From assembly GCF_905475465.1 (NCBI RefSeq), contig NC_062251.1, forward strand, positions 2,783,001 to 2,847,000: 64,000 nucleotides of DNA, given 5' to 3'. The stretch comes from Pieris napi. Taxonomy: Eukaryota; Arthropoda; Insecta; Lepidoptera; Pieridae. Positions 10,711 through 21,653 of this stretch are shown one piece after another; position 1 is the first letter of the stretch; each line of letters starts with the position of its first letter. The notes beneath the pieces were generated by a model. That model had not been told where the DNA came from, searched no databases, and worked only from the letters and a program-made list of their open reading frames with translations. The position numbers were made by a program, and so were the translations under genes.

Positions 10711-11058
10711 GGAGTGTTGGCTTCAGAGTGTGACCCATCCCTGAGGTCGCTGGTTCGATCCTGGCACCAACAGACTTAGAAAAGTCCGTTGAACAAAGGA
10801 AAACATCGTGCTAAAACCGGCTTGCCTTAAGGCCGATTTACATTATCTTAGTGTTTAGGAGAGTGCTTTAGTACAACTTGAAAGGCGAGTTCTTTAGCGT
10901 AGCGTTTACATGTTTCAACTAAAGTACTATCCTAAAGCACTCTCCTAAACACTAAGATAATGTAAATCGGCCTTACGACAGGTGATAGGCACAGGCGGCT
11001 GATCACCTACTCGCCTATTAGATTGACAAATAATCATAAAACAGAAATCTGAGGCCCA
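10711..11058 (+). mobile_element. tRNA-derived SINE, family 2, interrupted by MITE G
   Basis: Starts with GGAGTGTTGGCTTCAGAGTG and GGTTCGATCCTGG (tRNA-like boxes) and ends CAGAAATCTGAGGCCC. The body is split at 10830/10973 by a second MITE G. Other family-2 copies: 16043, 25604, 33787, 47449 and 50177. Confidence 0.8.
10831..10972. mobile_element. Palindromic MITE G, copy 2, nested in SINE family 2
   Basis: 142 bp, same GGCCGATTTACATTATCTTA termini as copy 1; it lacks ~19 bp of the centre. The SINE continues on both sides, so the MITE inserted later. Confidence 0.85.
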
Positions 11059-11637
11059 TGTGTTTATTAATGTAAAAAGGCGCGTAATACTCTTGAACTA
11101 TGTACTACTAATTTATTCACAGTAACAAAAGCTACAAGCAATAATAAATCAATGTAATATTAATCTCATAAGCGTTATCGCAGTGCCCCGTGTTTGCCCC
11201 CTTCCCCCATAATCCCTCTGGAACGTGGGCGGGAAGCACCAGTGCCGCGCGAACGCTAAATGACAACGCACGTTATAAATTAATTAATTCTCTATGCTCC
11301 GTCAATAGTTTATTGTCTATTAAGTGGCCAGCGAGTTTATTGAGACGTCCTTAACAGAATTGATGATTCGACCTTTTTGGTGTAGTTGACAATTGACATT
11401 TAAAAAAAAAACGTCTTTTGTTTTTTAGACTTTGTGTTGTGAATATGTTTGGTGATGTATTGTGCGTTCGTATCGGATTCTTATAAGGCAAGTTTTTAAT
11501 GATGCTATCTTTATTCACGCTTTTTATTTTGTAATTCTATTTAGATAAAATGTGAAGGTTTTGCGTTTAAAAACAATGTTACGGGTTGAATTAAATCATT
11601 AAACACAGGGAAATGCATTTTTATATATCTTAGTATA
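11059..11637. other. Unassigned intergenic sequence
   Basis: No gene or repeat from this window recognised; includes CGTGTTTGCCCCCTTCCCCC and an otherwise AT-rich body. Confidence 0.35.
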
Positions 11638-11969
11638 TATAAATTACGCGTCACGTTGTTTGTCCGCTATGGACTCCTAAACTACTTAACCGATTTCAAT
11701 CAAATTTGCACACCGTATGCAGTTTGACCTAACTTAAAAGATAGGATAGCTAACATCTTAATTTATACCCGCAATATTTTATTGCAAATTATTTGTTTAT
11801 TATTTGACAGTCACAATTCTAACAGATAGAAGAACGTTTCACATAAGCTACAATTTATGGCATAACCACCCAAAAGCATGGTGGTCCCCTACCGTTTCCC
11901 TTGAGTAGTTTACTACCATGTAATATAACAAAATCCTTAGCCACAGCAACGCTTGGCCGAGTCTGCTAG
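11638..11969 (+). mobile_element. Helitron, non-autonomous, type 2 short form
   Basis: A|TC...CTAG|T. Ends AACGCTTGGCCGAGTCTGCTAG. Related to 61994 (minus), and its 3' third is shared with the longer type 2 copies at 30511, 41070, 44606 and 56246. Confidence 0.85.
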
Positions 11970-12089
11970 TAATTTATATAATTTCAGTTTTGCGGTTTCC
12001 TTTTAAGTCTGATCTTCCAACTCCACTATCCCACTGAAATTGGAACCAACAGATGAAAGTAAGAAGGCGGCTGTTTAAGTTCTATGGAC

Positions 12090-12380
12090 AAATATATGAT
12101 ATACTTACTATAAAGTCAACGATTATCTAGTTGATAAAAGCTGGGACTAGTGCTAGACAGGCTACTTCTAATTAATTTGCGATATTTGTTTTAAAATAAG
12201 TGTTGTTTGATGATTTGCTATTTTAAAAGAGTACCGAGAGTTTTTTACGCCGGCTTTTTCTTTCCTACACCCTCTGTCTTCTTTGCCGATGAGTAGGGAT
12301 GCCTACAAATTCAAATTTAATGACGTGGAATAAGTGATATCTGTATCTTATGTTCCATAATAAACATATTTTATTTTATT
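12090..12380 (+). mobile_element. LINE 3' end, family V
   Basis: Contains a frameshifted remnant of the C-terminal peptide (ACGATTATCTAGTTGATAAA) and the 3' UTR GTGTTGTTTGATGATTTGCT through CTTCTTTGCCGATGAGTAGG to TTCCATAATAAACATATTTT. The fuller copy is at 20125-21050. Confidence 0.65.
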
Positions 12381-12784
12381 TCAAAACAGGCTCAAAGCGC
12401 AAGGTAAACTGAATTCACAACCTGGTGGTAAGAGAAACCCGGTAGACCGATGCTGCGTTTAGAGCTGTATTGATGATGATACTGATGAGGGGGTTGCTCC
12501 ATGATGTACAGAGCCGACCTCTCACACCCTAGACCAGTATTTAGCTTAACTTAATGTTATATAATATACATATTAATAAAAAAAAATAATTGGTGTTTTT
12601 GACGTATGTAAGTCGTTCTTAGTCCTAAGTCCAACTCAAAGGGTGAAATATACAATACAAAGTAGCGCGTTATATGACTCTTATGACAAAATTTTTGCTT
12701 AGTCAGAACTCAGACGTTATGTCATGTCTGAATCTTCTGAGTTTCACTGGTGTAGCTGATTTTCAACGCTCAAGTAATCTATAA

Positions 12785-13050
12785 TAATAATAATTTATTT
12801 ATTTCAAGACTATGGTAAAAAAAAGTGTTAGCTGGTACAATCGTAAGTTCGCATATTCTGCCACACACAATGGCGCGCAAATTTGTCTTAAGGAATTTTA
12901 CATTATTAGTCAAAGTCAATTCTTATATTATCTGTATCGTACATATCAAACTTTATTAAATTTATATCAACTACAGTGCCTCACGCAAATAATCATTTAT
13001 AATAGTACATTTTTTCCAAAAGCAATACACTAAGTCGCTTTTTAAAGACT
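12785..13050 (-). mobile_element. LINE 3' end, family O
   Basis: GTACAATCGTAAGTTCGCAT, GCGCGCAAATTTGTCTTAAG and TCACGCAAATAATCATTTAT are shared with 55168 and 63115 (same strand) and 44460 (opposite strand). Minus-strand reading ends in an A-rich tail at its left edge. Confidence 0.7.
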
Positions 13051-13157
13051 CTAGTATATCGTATATCAAAATTCATTAAAATTATAATGGCGGGATTGGA
13101 GCAAGTTTTTTGAAAATCGAAACCCTTAAAAAAGAATCAATTAATTCGACAAACAAC

Positions 13158-13345
13158 TAAAATGCAACGCAAACAGCGTACCCGTGAAGATAGGGCACGT
13201 TATTCCGCGCCCTCTGATTGGTCGAGAGCGGCAGCCGCCACCCTCACGTCGACCAATCAGGGACGAGATCACCCCCGGCCAATAACGAATGAAAAGAACA
13301 TTCCGATTTTGAACTTGTTTGACAGGATTATAAGTGGTTCGGGAT
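13158..13345. promoter_or_regulatory. CCAAT-rich GC segment
   Basis: Within ~90 bp there are GATTGGTCGAG, CGACCAATCAGG and GGCCAATAACG, i.e. one inverted and two direct CCAAT boxes in a GC-rich patch. This looks promoter-like, but no transcript or gene is recognisable next to it. Confidence 0.3.
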
Positions 13346-13366
13346 GATTTAATTTGACGATGGCCG

Positions 13367-13507
13367 ATGCTATTTTTTAGCTATGGTAAAAAAATAGAAG
13401 TGATAAGCGAATGGAGAAAGAAAGCCATGGATAGAGATATTAGGAGAGAGCTGGGGAAGGCTTTTACACGTGAATTGGTTCCGATAAATGGTACTGAAGG
13501 AAGGTAG
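13367..13507 (+). CDS. Short unassigned open frame
   Basis: Reads MLFFSYGKKIEVISEW, then RKKAMDRDIRRELGKAFTRE and LVPINGTEGR before a stop. The composition is protein-like and GGAAG|GTAGGG could be a donor site. No family recognised; may be chance or a transposon fragment. Confidence 0.2.
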   Translation: MLFFSYGKKIEVISEWRKKAMDRDIRRELGKAFTRELVPINGTEGR

Positions 13508-13734
13508 GGATAATAGGATATGGGGCCGTTCAAGTATTACGTAGGCAGATTTACTGCAATTTATTCCCCCCCCCCCCCCTCCCCTACTCTTGTCAGCAAA
13601 AGTAAGCAAAAGCTCTCAAAAATAATAGTACATAAACGTACTTAATTATTAATGGGAATCCTCGAAAATGCATTTCGTTTTCAAGCATAGACAATGTGTG
13701 GTAAATGTGTAAAAAAGTGAATGATTACTAATAG

Positions 13735-13900
13735 TCAAAAGCATTTAATCATATAGGTAACACAATGTACACTTATGAACGTCAAACAAAAAGAAATGTA
13801 GGTATATGAAATGCTTCTAACTTTACATTAAGTGCCATTTCTCAAATCAAGGGCGTAGAACGGAAGAGAAGAACTGGCAATAAACTCTACGCCACAATGT
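13735..13900 (-). mobile_element. LINE 3' end, family E, partial
   Basis: Carries CATATAGGTAACACAATGTA and GGGCGTAGAACGGAAGAGAA of family E, then stops at CTCTACGCCACA. A 14-bp C run at 13566 lies just upstream beside a fragment (GTTCAAGTATTACGTA) of the poly-C MITE. Confidence 0.65.
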
Positions 13901-14084
13901 TGACGTAATCACCAACCAAATAAGAAAATCAAAGAAGTCAACCCCCCCTCCTATAGTGATTCATACTTGAACAATATAAACAAATCAAGTCAAGTCAAAT
14001 CATTTACTTCAATTAGACCACCTAAAATGATTCAAATATAAAGATGATTCTAGTTGCCCCTTCCAAAAGGTAGTTTCACTTTTT

Positions 14085-14580
14085 GTCAAACCACCACTAT
14101 GTGGAACCAGCTGCCCACTAAAGTATTTCCCAACCAATTCGACTTAGGGTCCTTCAAGAAAAGATCGTACCAATCAGTGGCGTAACTATACCATCAGGGG
14201 CCCGTGGCAAATTCTTTTGATGGGGCCCTATCAGTAAAAATCATCCCTACTCAGTTTAATTTTAAAAATTCTAGATTTTCAGCGTACCTACTCAATTCCA
14301 CGTTGTATATGTCCCACTAATGGTCATAGGCCTAATCATAGGCGAGAGGGAATGGTCTGTAGTCCCCACGCTAGCCCAATGCGTATTGAAGACTTCACAT
14401 TCATCCATAGAACATAATATCTCTTGGGCAGGGGCCCTCTTAGGTCATGGGTTCGTGGGATTTTGCCAGCCCTGCCACTCTATTGTTACGCCACTGGTAC
14501 CAGTTCTTGAAAGGCAATGCAGTGTGTGTACATGAGTATTACCATCAGGTGAGCCTCCAGTTTGCTTCCTATGAAATAAA
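14085..14580 (+). mobile_element. LINE 3' end, family U, interrupted by an hAT MITE
   Basis: Reads TTMWNQLPTKVFPNQFDLGS then FKKRSYQ, is broken at 14176, and resumes at 14497 with TTCTTGAAAGGCAATGCA, CATCAGGTGAGCCTCC and a tail AATAAAAAA. Joining the halves gives the same order as other family-U copies. Confidence 0.75.
14176..14496. mobile_element. hAT-type MITE nested in LINE U
   Basis: 321 bp, termini CAGTGGCGTAAC and its complement GTTACGCCACTG, flanked by 8-bp repeats GTACCAAT (14168-14175) and GTACCAGT (14497-14504). An 8-bp duplication and CAGTGGCG ends are typical of hAT. A partial copy is at 35770-35936. Confidence 0.85.
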
Positions 14581-14695
14581 AAAGTGAACACAGGATTGTT
14601 TATGGGTAGAAATTTGTCGGGTTGCCGTATTTCATATTATTATTATGTTTAAAGTGTTTTAACTTCCTTAAACCGCAAGTGATACCAACATAAAT

Positions 14696-15062
14696 ATACA
14701 GCGACAACAGAACAAGATCCTAAGAGCAGTTGCAAAAGTACCATGGTACATAACCAACAACGAAGTTCACGAGCACCTTAACATGAGAACTATCAAAGAA
14801 GAAATCCGGAGACTGGCAGCTAAATACAAAGAGCGGTTAAGCTGTCACCCAAATGAATTTGCTCGCCAACTCACCATTAGACAGTATGTGAGTCGACTAA
14901 AACGTCACCATATTCTAGAGCTAGAAGACCGGCAGTAGCTCTAGACAGAAGATGAGTAGATGCTTCCAATGGGAAGTCACTCCACATGACAGCACCACAG
15001 AAAAAATTCGCTCATAGCCTTGGGGCTGATTGCAAATAACCGCAGAGAAAAAAAAAAAAAAA
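14696..15062 (+). pseudogene. Jockey-type LINE C-terminal coding end with 3' UTR and poly(A)
   Basis: Reads QNKILRAVAKVPWYITNNEV, HEHLNMRTIKEEIRRLAAKY, then RQLTIRQYVSRLKRHHILEL to a TAG at 14936-14938. The xxxLRAIxxxPWYxxNxxLHxDL pattern is the end of Jockey-clade reverse transcriptase proteins. A ~110-bp UTR ends in an A tract at 15047-15062. 5'-truncated but in frame. Confidence 0.8.
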
Positions 15063-15682
15063 CTTCCTTAAAACAAATCGCTTTTTTCCTGTTTAAGGCA
15101 AGAAGTAAGCAGAAACATTCGTTCGCTAGGAACTTCACTACTGAGAGTATTTAAATGATAAATAAAAATGCAATAAAATTACTTAAGATAAAACAGCTTT
15201 TCTTAACAGTAATAAAGTTCAAATGTCGAACGATTATTAACGGTCACAGTTTAAACAAAGAACAAAAACAATATTTCAAAAATGGAATGTCGAAGGGCGA
15301 GCGAACAAAGGTTTGTTTTAAATTTTTTACAATGGCAATTCGATACTGTTTTGACGTGGCGTTCGAAGTTCAAACTATAACCTTTAAGTACTGTGCGAAC
15401 GTAATCGTACGTACCTAGGTATATTTATTACCCATAGACTATAGCTAAGCTGAAAGAGGTTTTATTGTGACTGACTGTCATTGCAATCCCTAAGCAATTC
15501 TCATTTCACTTAAAAATCGAAAGTAGCAAATACCAAGTAAGTATGTTTGTTCAAAAATTATCACAAATCGCAGCACTCGGGCCGCGTGCGGTCAGCAAAT
15601 ACAGTTAATCCATATGGAATTGGTTTAAAAGCAACGTTTAAGGACGAGGGTTAACATATATATATTAATAATAATATTTCAA
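15063..15682. other. Unassigned intergenic sequence
   Basis: Contains an 87-codon frame (15155-15418) of lysine/isoleucine-rich composition with no family resemblance. No repeat recognised. Confidence 0.3.
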
Positions 15683-15940
15683 GGGGCCTCATAGCCTAGC
15701 GGTCTTATTAAGTGGCAGCTAGGTGAGGGGTACCGGGTTCGATTCCCGGTTCGAGGGCAAGTTTTAATTTAATTTAAATTTGTTCTCGGCCTTTGGGAGG
15801 GTTGTGCGGTACCGGGCGAGTGCCTAAACCGTATATGGAGGACATGGTCGAATTTCTAAGGCAAAAAGCACAAATTATAAAAAAATCTCATACTTGATGC
15901 TGGCTAATGCACAAACCGTGCCAGAGCCATTAAATAAAAA
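15683..15940 (+). mobile_element. tRNA-derived SINE, family 1
   Basis: GGGGCCTCATAGCCTAGCGG start, GGGTTCGATTCCCGG box, GCCAGAGCCATTAAATAAAA end; full-length. Confidence 0.85.
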
Positions 15941-16042
15941 TATTTCAGATAGTTTTACACACACATTGAATATAGTGAACTAAATATAGTTTATAACACA
16001 AATCAAAATATAAATAAATCAATATACGATCTATTTAGATTT

Positions 16043-16293
16043 GGGCCTCAGATTTCTGTATCATGATTTGTCAATCTAATAGGCAAGTAGGTGATCAGCC
16101 TCCTGTGACTGACGCACGCCGTCAATTGGGTCTAATGCAAGACGATTTCCTCGCAATGTTCTCCTTCACCGTGAGAGCGTGTTAAATTGTTAAATGCGCA
16201 CATATAAAGAATGTCAATGGTGCACAGCCGGGGATCGAACCTATGACCTCAAGGATGGGAGTTGCATGCTGAAGCCACTAGGCCAACACTGCT
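16043..16293 (-). mobile_element. tRNA-derived SINE, family 2
   Basis: Minus-strand copy: CAGCCGGGGATCGAACCTAT is the complement of the B box, and GAAGCCACTAGGCCAACACT the complement of the 5' end. Confidence 0.85.
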
Positions 16294-16323
16294 CTCTGTT
16301 CTCTCGGACACAAATATACACTA

Positions 16324-16650
16324 TCTTCTAATATATAAAATTCTCGTGTCACAATGTTAGTTACCATACTCCTCCGATATGGCTTGACCGATTTTTATCA
16401 AATTTTATATGCATATTCAGTAGGTCTGAGAATCGGCTACTATCTATTTTTAAAACCCCTAAGTGATAAGAGTTGTCCACCCCTAACATGTTATTTTTAT
16501 TTTTTGGACGAAATTTTAATTTTTTTATAATGTGCCATTATAAAATACATGCAACCCCTAATTTTCACCCCTCTACGATCAACCCCTATTTTTTATTTTG
16601 TTAAATAGTTATTTTTTACATGGCAAAACAACGTTTCCCGGGTCAGCTAG
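16324..16650 (+). mobile_element. Helitron, non-autonomous, type 1
   Basis: A|TC...CTAG|T, with AATATATAAAATTCTCGTGT at the left and TTCCCGGGTCAGCTAG at the right. Confidence 0.85.
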
Positions 16651-16676
16651 TAGTAATAATAATAATAAATAGAGAA

Positions 16677-16800
16677 TTGAAACAAATTTAATAAGTTTGG
16701 TCCCTGTGGCAGTGTACCTTAAAGGCACACTCCTCTATGGGCTGCGATGGCTGCACGTTGGGCGTCCCGTAAAACAGAAAGTTTTCACTTGGAGACGACA
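16677..16800 (-). repeat. LINE family C fragment joined to a short retroposon fragment
   Basis: AAGTTTGGTCCCTGTGGCAG is the complement of the family C end. It passes into CTATGGGCTGCGATGGCTGC and TTGGGCGTCCCGT, which matches the short retroposon at 60477. Confidence 0.5.
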
Positions 16801-16810
16801 GGACAGCCTT

Positions 16811-17026
16811 GCGATTCTGTAACTCACTTTTCAGTTTTCGAACTCACACAGCGGCGGTCGCGCTCAAATCAGTCGTAAAGCAGTTATTTTACGATTTGGC
16901 ATTCTGATAAACAAAAAAACTACAAGCTCCCTTCTTATCAGAATGTGAAATCATTAAATGACTGCTTCACGACTGATTTGGGCGCGCCCGCCGCTGCAAA
17001 AACCGCTGAGTGAGTTACAGAATCGC
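16811..17026. mobile_element. Palindromic MITE K, copy 1
   Basis: Begins GCGATTCTGTAACTCAC and ends with the complement GAGTTACAGAATCGC. Inner arms (GTCGTAAAGCAGTTATTTTA / AAATGACTGCTTCACGAC) also pair. Second copy 43481-43713. Confidence 0.8.
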
Positions 17027-17264
17027 ACTTCGCAGGGCAGTGCTATGAATGTTTTGGATTCAAAGAGCATACACGTTTTACGAGTGAGAGTTGCCCCGCT
17101 ATGAGAACGTTGGACTTACGATAATCGTGAAGTCTTAGGCTTAAATATTAGTCACCTCACGGCTATCATATGTAACTTGCCTATTAAGTAACACGAATTC
17201 TGAGGGAAAGACCCAAATTGGTTTGTACTTTGTAGCTACTGGATTATTGACACCACAATAACAA

Positions 17265-17795
17265 ATTAAAATTATTACTACATATATAGATATTGTAAAT
17301 TAATTTATTGTATTAACAATTATTAAACTAAATATGTAATATAATACATTAATTAATTAACTACCTAATATAAAATAAAGCAGTTATTCAGTTAACTTAT
17401 TACATATTATGTTGATATTGTAAATACATTTATTTTAATACAATACAACAATTATTTAACTAAGTATATATAATACAATATAAAGCATTAATTCGGTTAA
17501 ATTATTATTATATAGATATTGTAAATACATTTATTTTATTAACACCTATTTAAACAAATAACATAATACAATAATTATTTAACTTAGTATATAATACAAT
17601 ATAAAGCATTAATTCGGTTAAATTATTATTATATAGATATTGTAAACCAAATTGTTTGTATTGAAAACTATTTAACATTATTTAACTTCATAATACAAAA
17701 TAAAGCAGTTATTTGGTTAAATTATTACTATATAGATATTGTAAATAAATTTATTGTATTAACAATTATTTTACAACATAATACAAAATAGGAGA
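17265..17795. repeat. Tandem repeat, about five diverged AT-rich units
   Basis: Each unit contains ATATAGATATTGTAAAT, TTTATTxTATTAACAATTAT and AATATAAAGCATTAATTCGG. Units start near 17270, 17399, 17501, 17622 and 17721, so length varies from ~72 (partial) to ~129 bp. Minisatellite-like, strongly AT. 17796-18034 after it is unassigned. Confidence 0.75.
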
Positions 17796-18034
17796 TTCCC
17801 AAAGATTTCAGTGAAGTAGATTTTTGCTTACAAAAAATAGGACGTGACTCAACCCAGCCCTAAACAATGTCACCGCAGGGACCTATAATGATGCGATTCT
17901 CACACAGTTGTGATTGTTATGAAGCCGTAGGTGGCGGTGGGCGGTGGGAATTCATTATTTTTATTTAAATATAGGAAGTTATTATATTTATTAAAACTTA
18001 ATTAAAATATTTTGTACATATTAAGATAACATAA

Positions 18035-18245
18035 AAGTCAAAAATAATTTATTCACATAGGTAACACAACGTATGATTCTAATTTTTCATTTACTGCCAG
18101 TTCTAGAATCAAGTAGAACGGAAGAGAAGAACTGGCAATAAACTCTCCGCCACTAATTTTAATCGACAAGTGTTTTGTTTTACGCAACGTTTGTAAGGAG
18201 CTGCAACCATTACACCATGTTCCACATGACATCTTAAGTAATTAA
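18035..18245 (-). mobile_element. LINE 3' end, family E
   Basis: Shares TTTGTAAGGAGCTGCAACCA and GAAGAGAAGAACTGGCAATA with the other copies. 18246-18732 after it is AT-rich and unassigned. Confidence 0.7.
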
Positions 18246-18732
18246 TATTAATAAAATAAATTAAAAAACAACCTAACCTAACCTAACATTAGTTAAGTAT
18301 TAATTAATATACTCGTATATAATTATAAATAAAAGCGTCAACAAAATATCTATAATTAATCAACGCATACCTACTTAGCCAAATAACGTGAGGTTTACCA
18401 AATTTCTAAAGGAATTATTATATAAGAAATGTTATTATACTGTTACAAAGTGACTGATAGACTTTAATTTCTTTATAAAAGTTAAGTTTATTAATAATGT
18501 TTAGTACCTTTCGCAACGTGAAACCAAAGTAAATATACCAAATAAATAATGTATCTTATAATAATAGAATTAACTAGGTATAATAAAGCATGCCCTCTCA
18601 CGACTTTGCTGTACCTAAGGTAATTGTAATAAATTATAAAGTTACGTGTAAAATATGTACATAAGGAATTCAATAAAGATTTGAGTTTTAGTTATAATAT
18701 GTTTATTAATGTAAAATCAACACGTCTAGTAT

Positions 18733-19087
18733 TTTTACACGCTTTATATTAGCTTCACCTGTATGTATGTATGTATGCATGTATGTATGTATGTATGTAA
18801 CCGACTCCTTCGGACTCGATTTTGACCCACTTTAAACGGACAGATTTTATTCAAATTTTGCGCACCTGTCAAAGATCGATGACAATGCAATAATCCGAAA
18901 AAAAAAATTAACTAAAAAATAAATAATAGTTTAAAAAACTAAAAAACACGCTTTTAAAGCACATCAAACTAAAAAGTGAAAAATAATTCCTAATTTAGGC
19001 TGAAAATGATAATGAACAAAAAATACTGGTATTATAGTGAAAAAGCTGATGTGCTTTAAAAGCGTGTTTTTTAGTTTTTTAAACTAT
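18733..19087 (+). mobile_element. Element I (microsatellite-bearing), copy 1, with a 36-bp hairpin
   Basis: Starts TTTTTACACGCTTTATATTA, then (GTAT)n, then CCGACTCCTTCGGACTCGAT. Within it 18935-18970 (AAAAAACTAAAAAACACGCT...) is inverted at 19049-19083, giving a ~36-bp stem and ~75-bp loop. Further copies 20544 and 22940 (minus). Confidence 0.65.
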
Positions 19088-19301
19088 TTTTTTTTTATGG
19101 CTCTGGCACGATTTGTGCATTAGCCAGCGTCAAGTATAGGATTTTTTATAATTCGTGCTTGTCTTTAGAAATTCGACCGTGTCCTCCATGTACGGTAGGC
19201 ACTCGCCCGGTACCGCACAACCCTCCCAAAGGCCGAGAACAAATTTAAATTAAATTAAAACTTGCCCTCGAACCGGGAATCGAACCCGGTACCCCTCACC
19301 T
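19088..19301 (-). mobile_element. tRNA-derived SINE, family 1, missing its first ~45 bp
   Basis: Starts with TATGGCTCTGGCACG (complement of the SINE 3' end) and stops at GGTACCCCTCACC. The tRNA-like 5' head is missing, so it is a dead copy. Confidence 0.8.
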
Positions 19302-19542
19302 AAACATGTCTAGTTATAATCTGTTTAAAAATGAATGATATAGTCTGTTACATAATTTTAAAATTCGAACTCGTTTGAACTTGGAACTAGGCCGACGGGC
19401 GGCAGCTGTGAGCCGATCAATTATCTGTGGAGGGGCGGGACGACCGTAGTCACGCCCATACCTGCCCCAATTATAAGGAAAACTTGTATATATAAACGAT
19501 TTGCCCGGCTTTTAAGTATGAATATCTATTAATATTTTTATA

Positions 19543-20019
19543 TCTATATATATAAAAATGAAACCCGTTTTCCGTTGTCACGACATCACATGAAAACGGC
19601 TCGACCGATTTGTCTGATTTTTTTTTGTTGTGTTTGTAATTGTCAGCAGAAGGTTCTTATAAAAGAAAAAAATTGCGCGGAAAATTAGAAAATGCAAGAA
19701 TACTTAACCACCATACAATTCGAACTTTTTGGTGTAACCTTATGGCGTTTGACATAACACAACATTGACAGAATGCGTGCTGCAAATATCGTCAGAGGAT
19801 GTAAGAAAAATGAATATCGTTCAAATTAAATGCTTCGATCGGAGTTATTATATTGATAATATAATAATAAGCGAGCCAAAAAAACAAACAAAGAATGTTG
19901 TATAACATAAAGCATTAGAATAATAAACACTTTGTTTCTGAAATATTTTTTAATTCATTATACCAATTTGAAATCAATATTCATAGTTAAGACAGGACAA
20001 CGTCTGTCGGGTCCGCTAG
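19543..20019 (+). mobile_element. Helitron, non-autonomous, type 3
   Basis: 477 bp, A|TCTATATATATAAAAATG...GTCGGGTCCGCTAG|T. The AAACCCGTTTTCCGTTGTCA head is shared with 35203. Confidence 0.85.
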
Positions 20020-20124
20020 TTACATATAAACTACCAATGCGTGTATTAAAATGTCTAAGTATTAAAGAAAAGCTGTGTAAAAAGGCTTATACATAACTTA
20101 ATTTATGAAAATATTAAGTTATGT

Positions 20125-21050
20125 ATACAAAAATAGTGATAAGTTTACTAGAATAGAACATACGCACAATGTTAATACTCGGAACAAACGCAGGCTGGAA
20201 TTTCCCCTGTACTAGACTATCTAAAGTAAGTAATTCTTTTTTGGGAAAAGAATTCTTCTTTGATAAAATTCCAGAGGCTCTTTTATCTCTGCCTTTTAAT
20301 AATAAGAAATGTAGGTATTGAATAAAGCTGTGTAAAAAGGCTTACTATAAAGTTAACGATTATCTAGTTGATAAAAGGGCCTGGGACTAGTGCTAGACAG
20401 GCTACTTCTAATTAATTTGCGATATTTGTTTTAAAATAAGTGTTGTTTGATAATTTGCTATTTTAAAAGAGTACAGAGCGTTTTTTGCGCCGGATTTTTC
20501 TCTCTTTTTCTTTTCTTTTTCTTTTTTTCTCTTCTTTTTTTTACACGCTTTATATTAGCTTCACCTGTATGTATGTATGTATGTAACCGACTCATTTGGA
20601 CTCGATTTTAACCCACTTTTAACGGAAAGATTTTATTCAAATTTTGCGCACCTATCAAAGATCGATGATAATGCAATAATCCGAAATAAATCCGAAAAAA
20701 AATTTTAACTAAAAAACAAAAAATAAATAATAGTTAAAAAAAACTAAAAAACACGCTTTTAAAGCACATCAAACTAAAAAGTGAAAAATTATTACTAATT
20801 TAGGCTGAAAATGGTAATGAACAAAAAATACTGGTATTATTGAGAAAAAGCGTGGGACGCTCTGTGCCATATTTTTCGTCTATAGAGCAACCCATTAAAC
20901 TATTATTTATTCTCTTTTTCTTTGTTTTTTTTTTTTCCTCTATCTTCTTTGCCGATGAGTAGAGATGTCTACAGATTCAAATTTAATGATGTGGAATAAG
21001 TGATACCTGTATCTTATGTTCCATGATAAACATAATTTTATTAACAAAAA
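20125..21050 (+). mobile_element. LINE family V with C-terminal coding remnant, interrupted by element I
   Basis: Reads RLSKVSNSFLGKEFFFDKIP, EALLSLPFNNKKCRY, stop, then LCKKAYYKVNDYLVDKRAWD and a TAG. That is the usual C-terminus of a group of insect LINEs (...DYLxDxxAWD). The 3' UTR is split by element I near 20544-20885 and resumes with CTTCTTTGCCGATGAGTAGA. Confidence 0.7.
20544..20885 (+). mobile_element. Element I, copy 2, nested in LINE V
   Basis: TTTTTACACGCTTTATATTA start, (GTAT)4, CCGACTCATTTGGACTCGAT. The right border is judged from resumption of the LINE pyrimidine tract and is approximate. Confidence 0.55.
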
Positions 21051-21289
21051 CTGAAAGAAATTATTTTATAGCGAATACCGTGGGTTTGGATTCGATTTCC
21101 GACTTGCACAATATAGCTAATAGCTTTGTCGATATAGCTAATTGTTTTTTACTGTTTGTCCTTAGCTGATCCCATGTTTGACGTTCGGCGACGCCGCATT
21201 AAAATCATATTTTACACTAGCTGAGTTTTCAATATAAAATAATATCCACGAGAGACAAAATTTAATGAAAAATACCTTTTTTTATTGAT

Positions 21290-21530
21290 TCAAACAAAAC
21301 AATAATTTAATCATATAGGTAACACATAGTACACTTGTCAGTAAGGAAATACATATTAATGCTTCTAATTTTACATTTTTTCAGTTCTCAAATCAAGGGC
21401 GTAGAACGGAAGAGAAGAACTGGCAATAAACTCTCCGCCACTCTTTTTAATCGCCATGTTTTTTTTTACACAACGTTTGTAAGGAGCTGCAACCATTACA
21501 CCATGTTCCACATGACTTAAGTAATTAATA
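21290..21530 (-). mobile_element. LINE 3' end, family E
   Basis: Near-complete copy of the shared 3' end, from CATATAGGTAACACATAGTA to CCATGTTCCACATGACTTAA. Confidence 0.7.
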
Positions 21531-21653
21531 ATAACAACATAAATTAAAAACAAAGAGTTGTCCTCTATCAGCAGGAGGCATGGTGTAAGGAGCACGCACT
21601 TACATTCTCGTGGGACACAATACATAATATTCTTAACCTAAATAGTAATAATA

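Noticed and set aside
17265..17795. Possible CRISPR-like array
   Set aside because: Units are diverged, AT-rich and lack constant repeat plus unique spacer structure; this is an animal genome.
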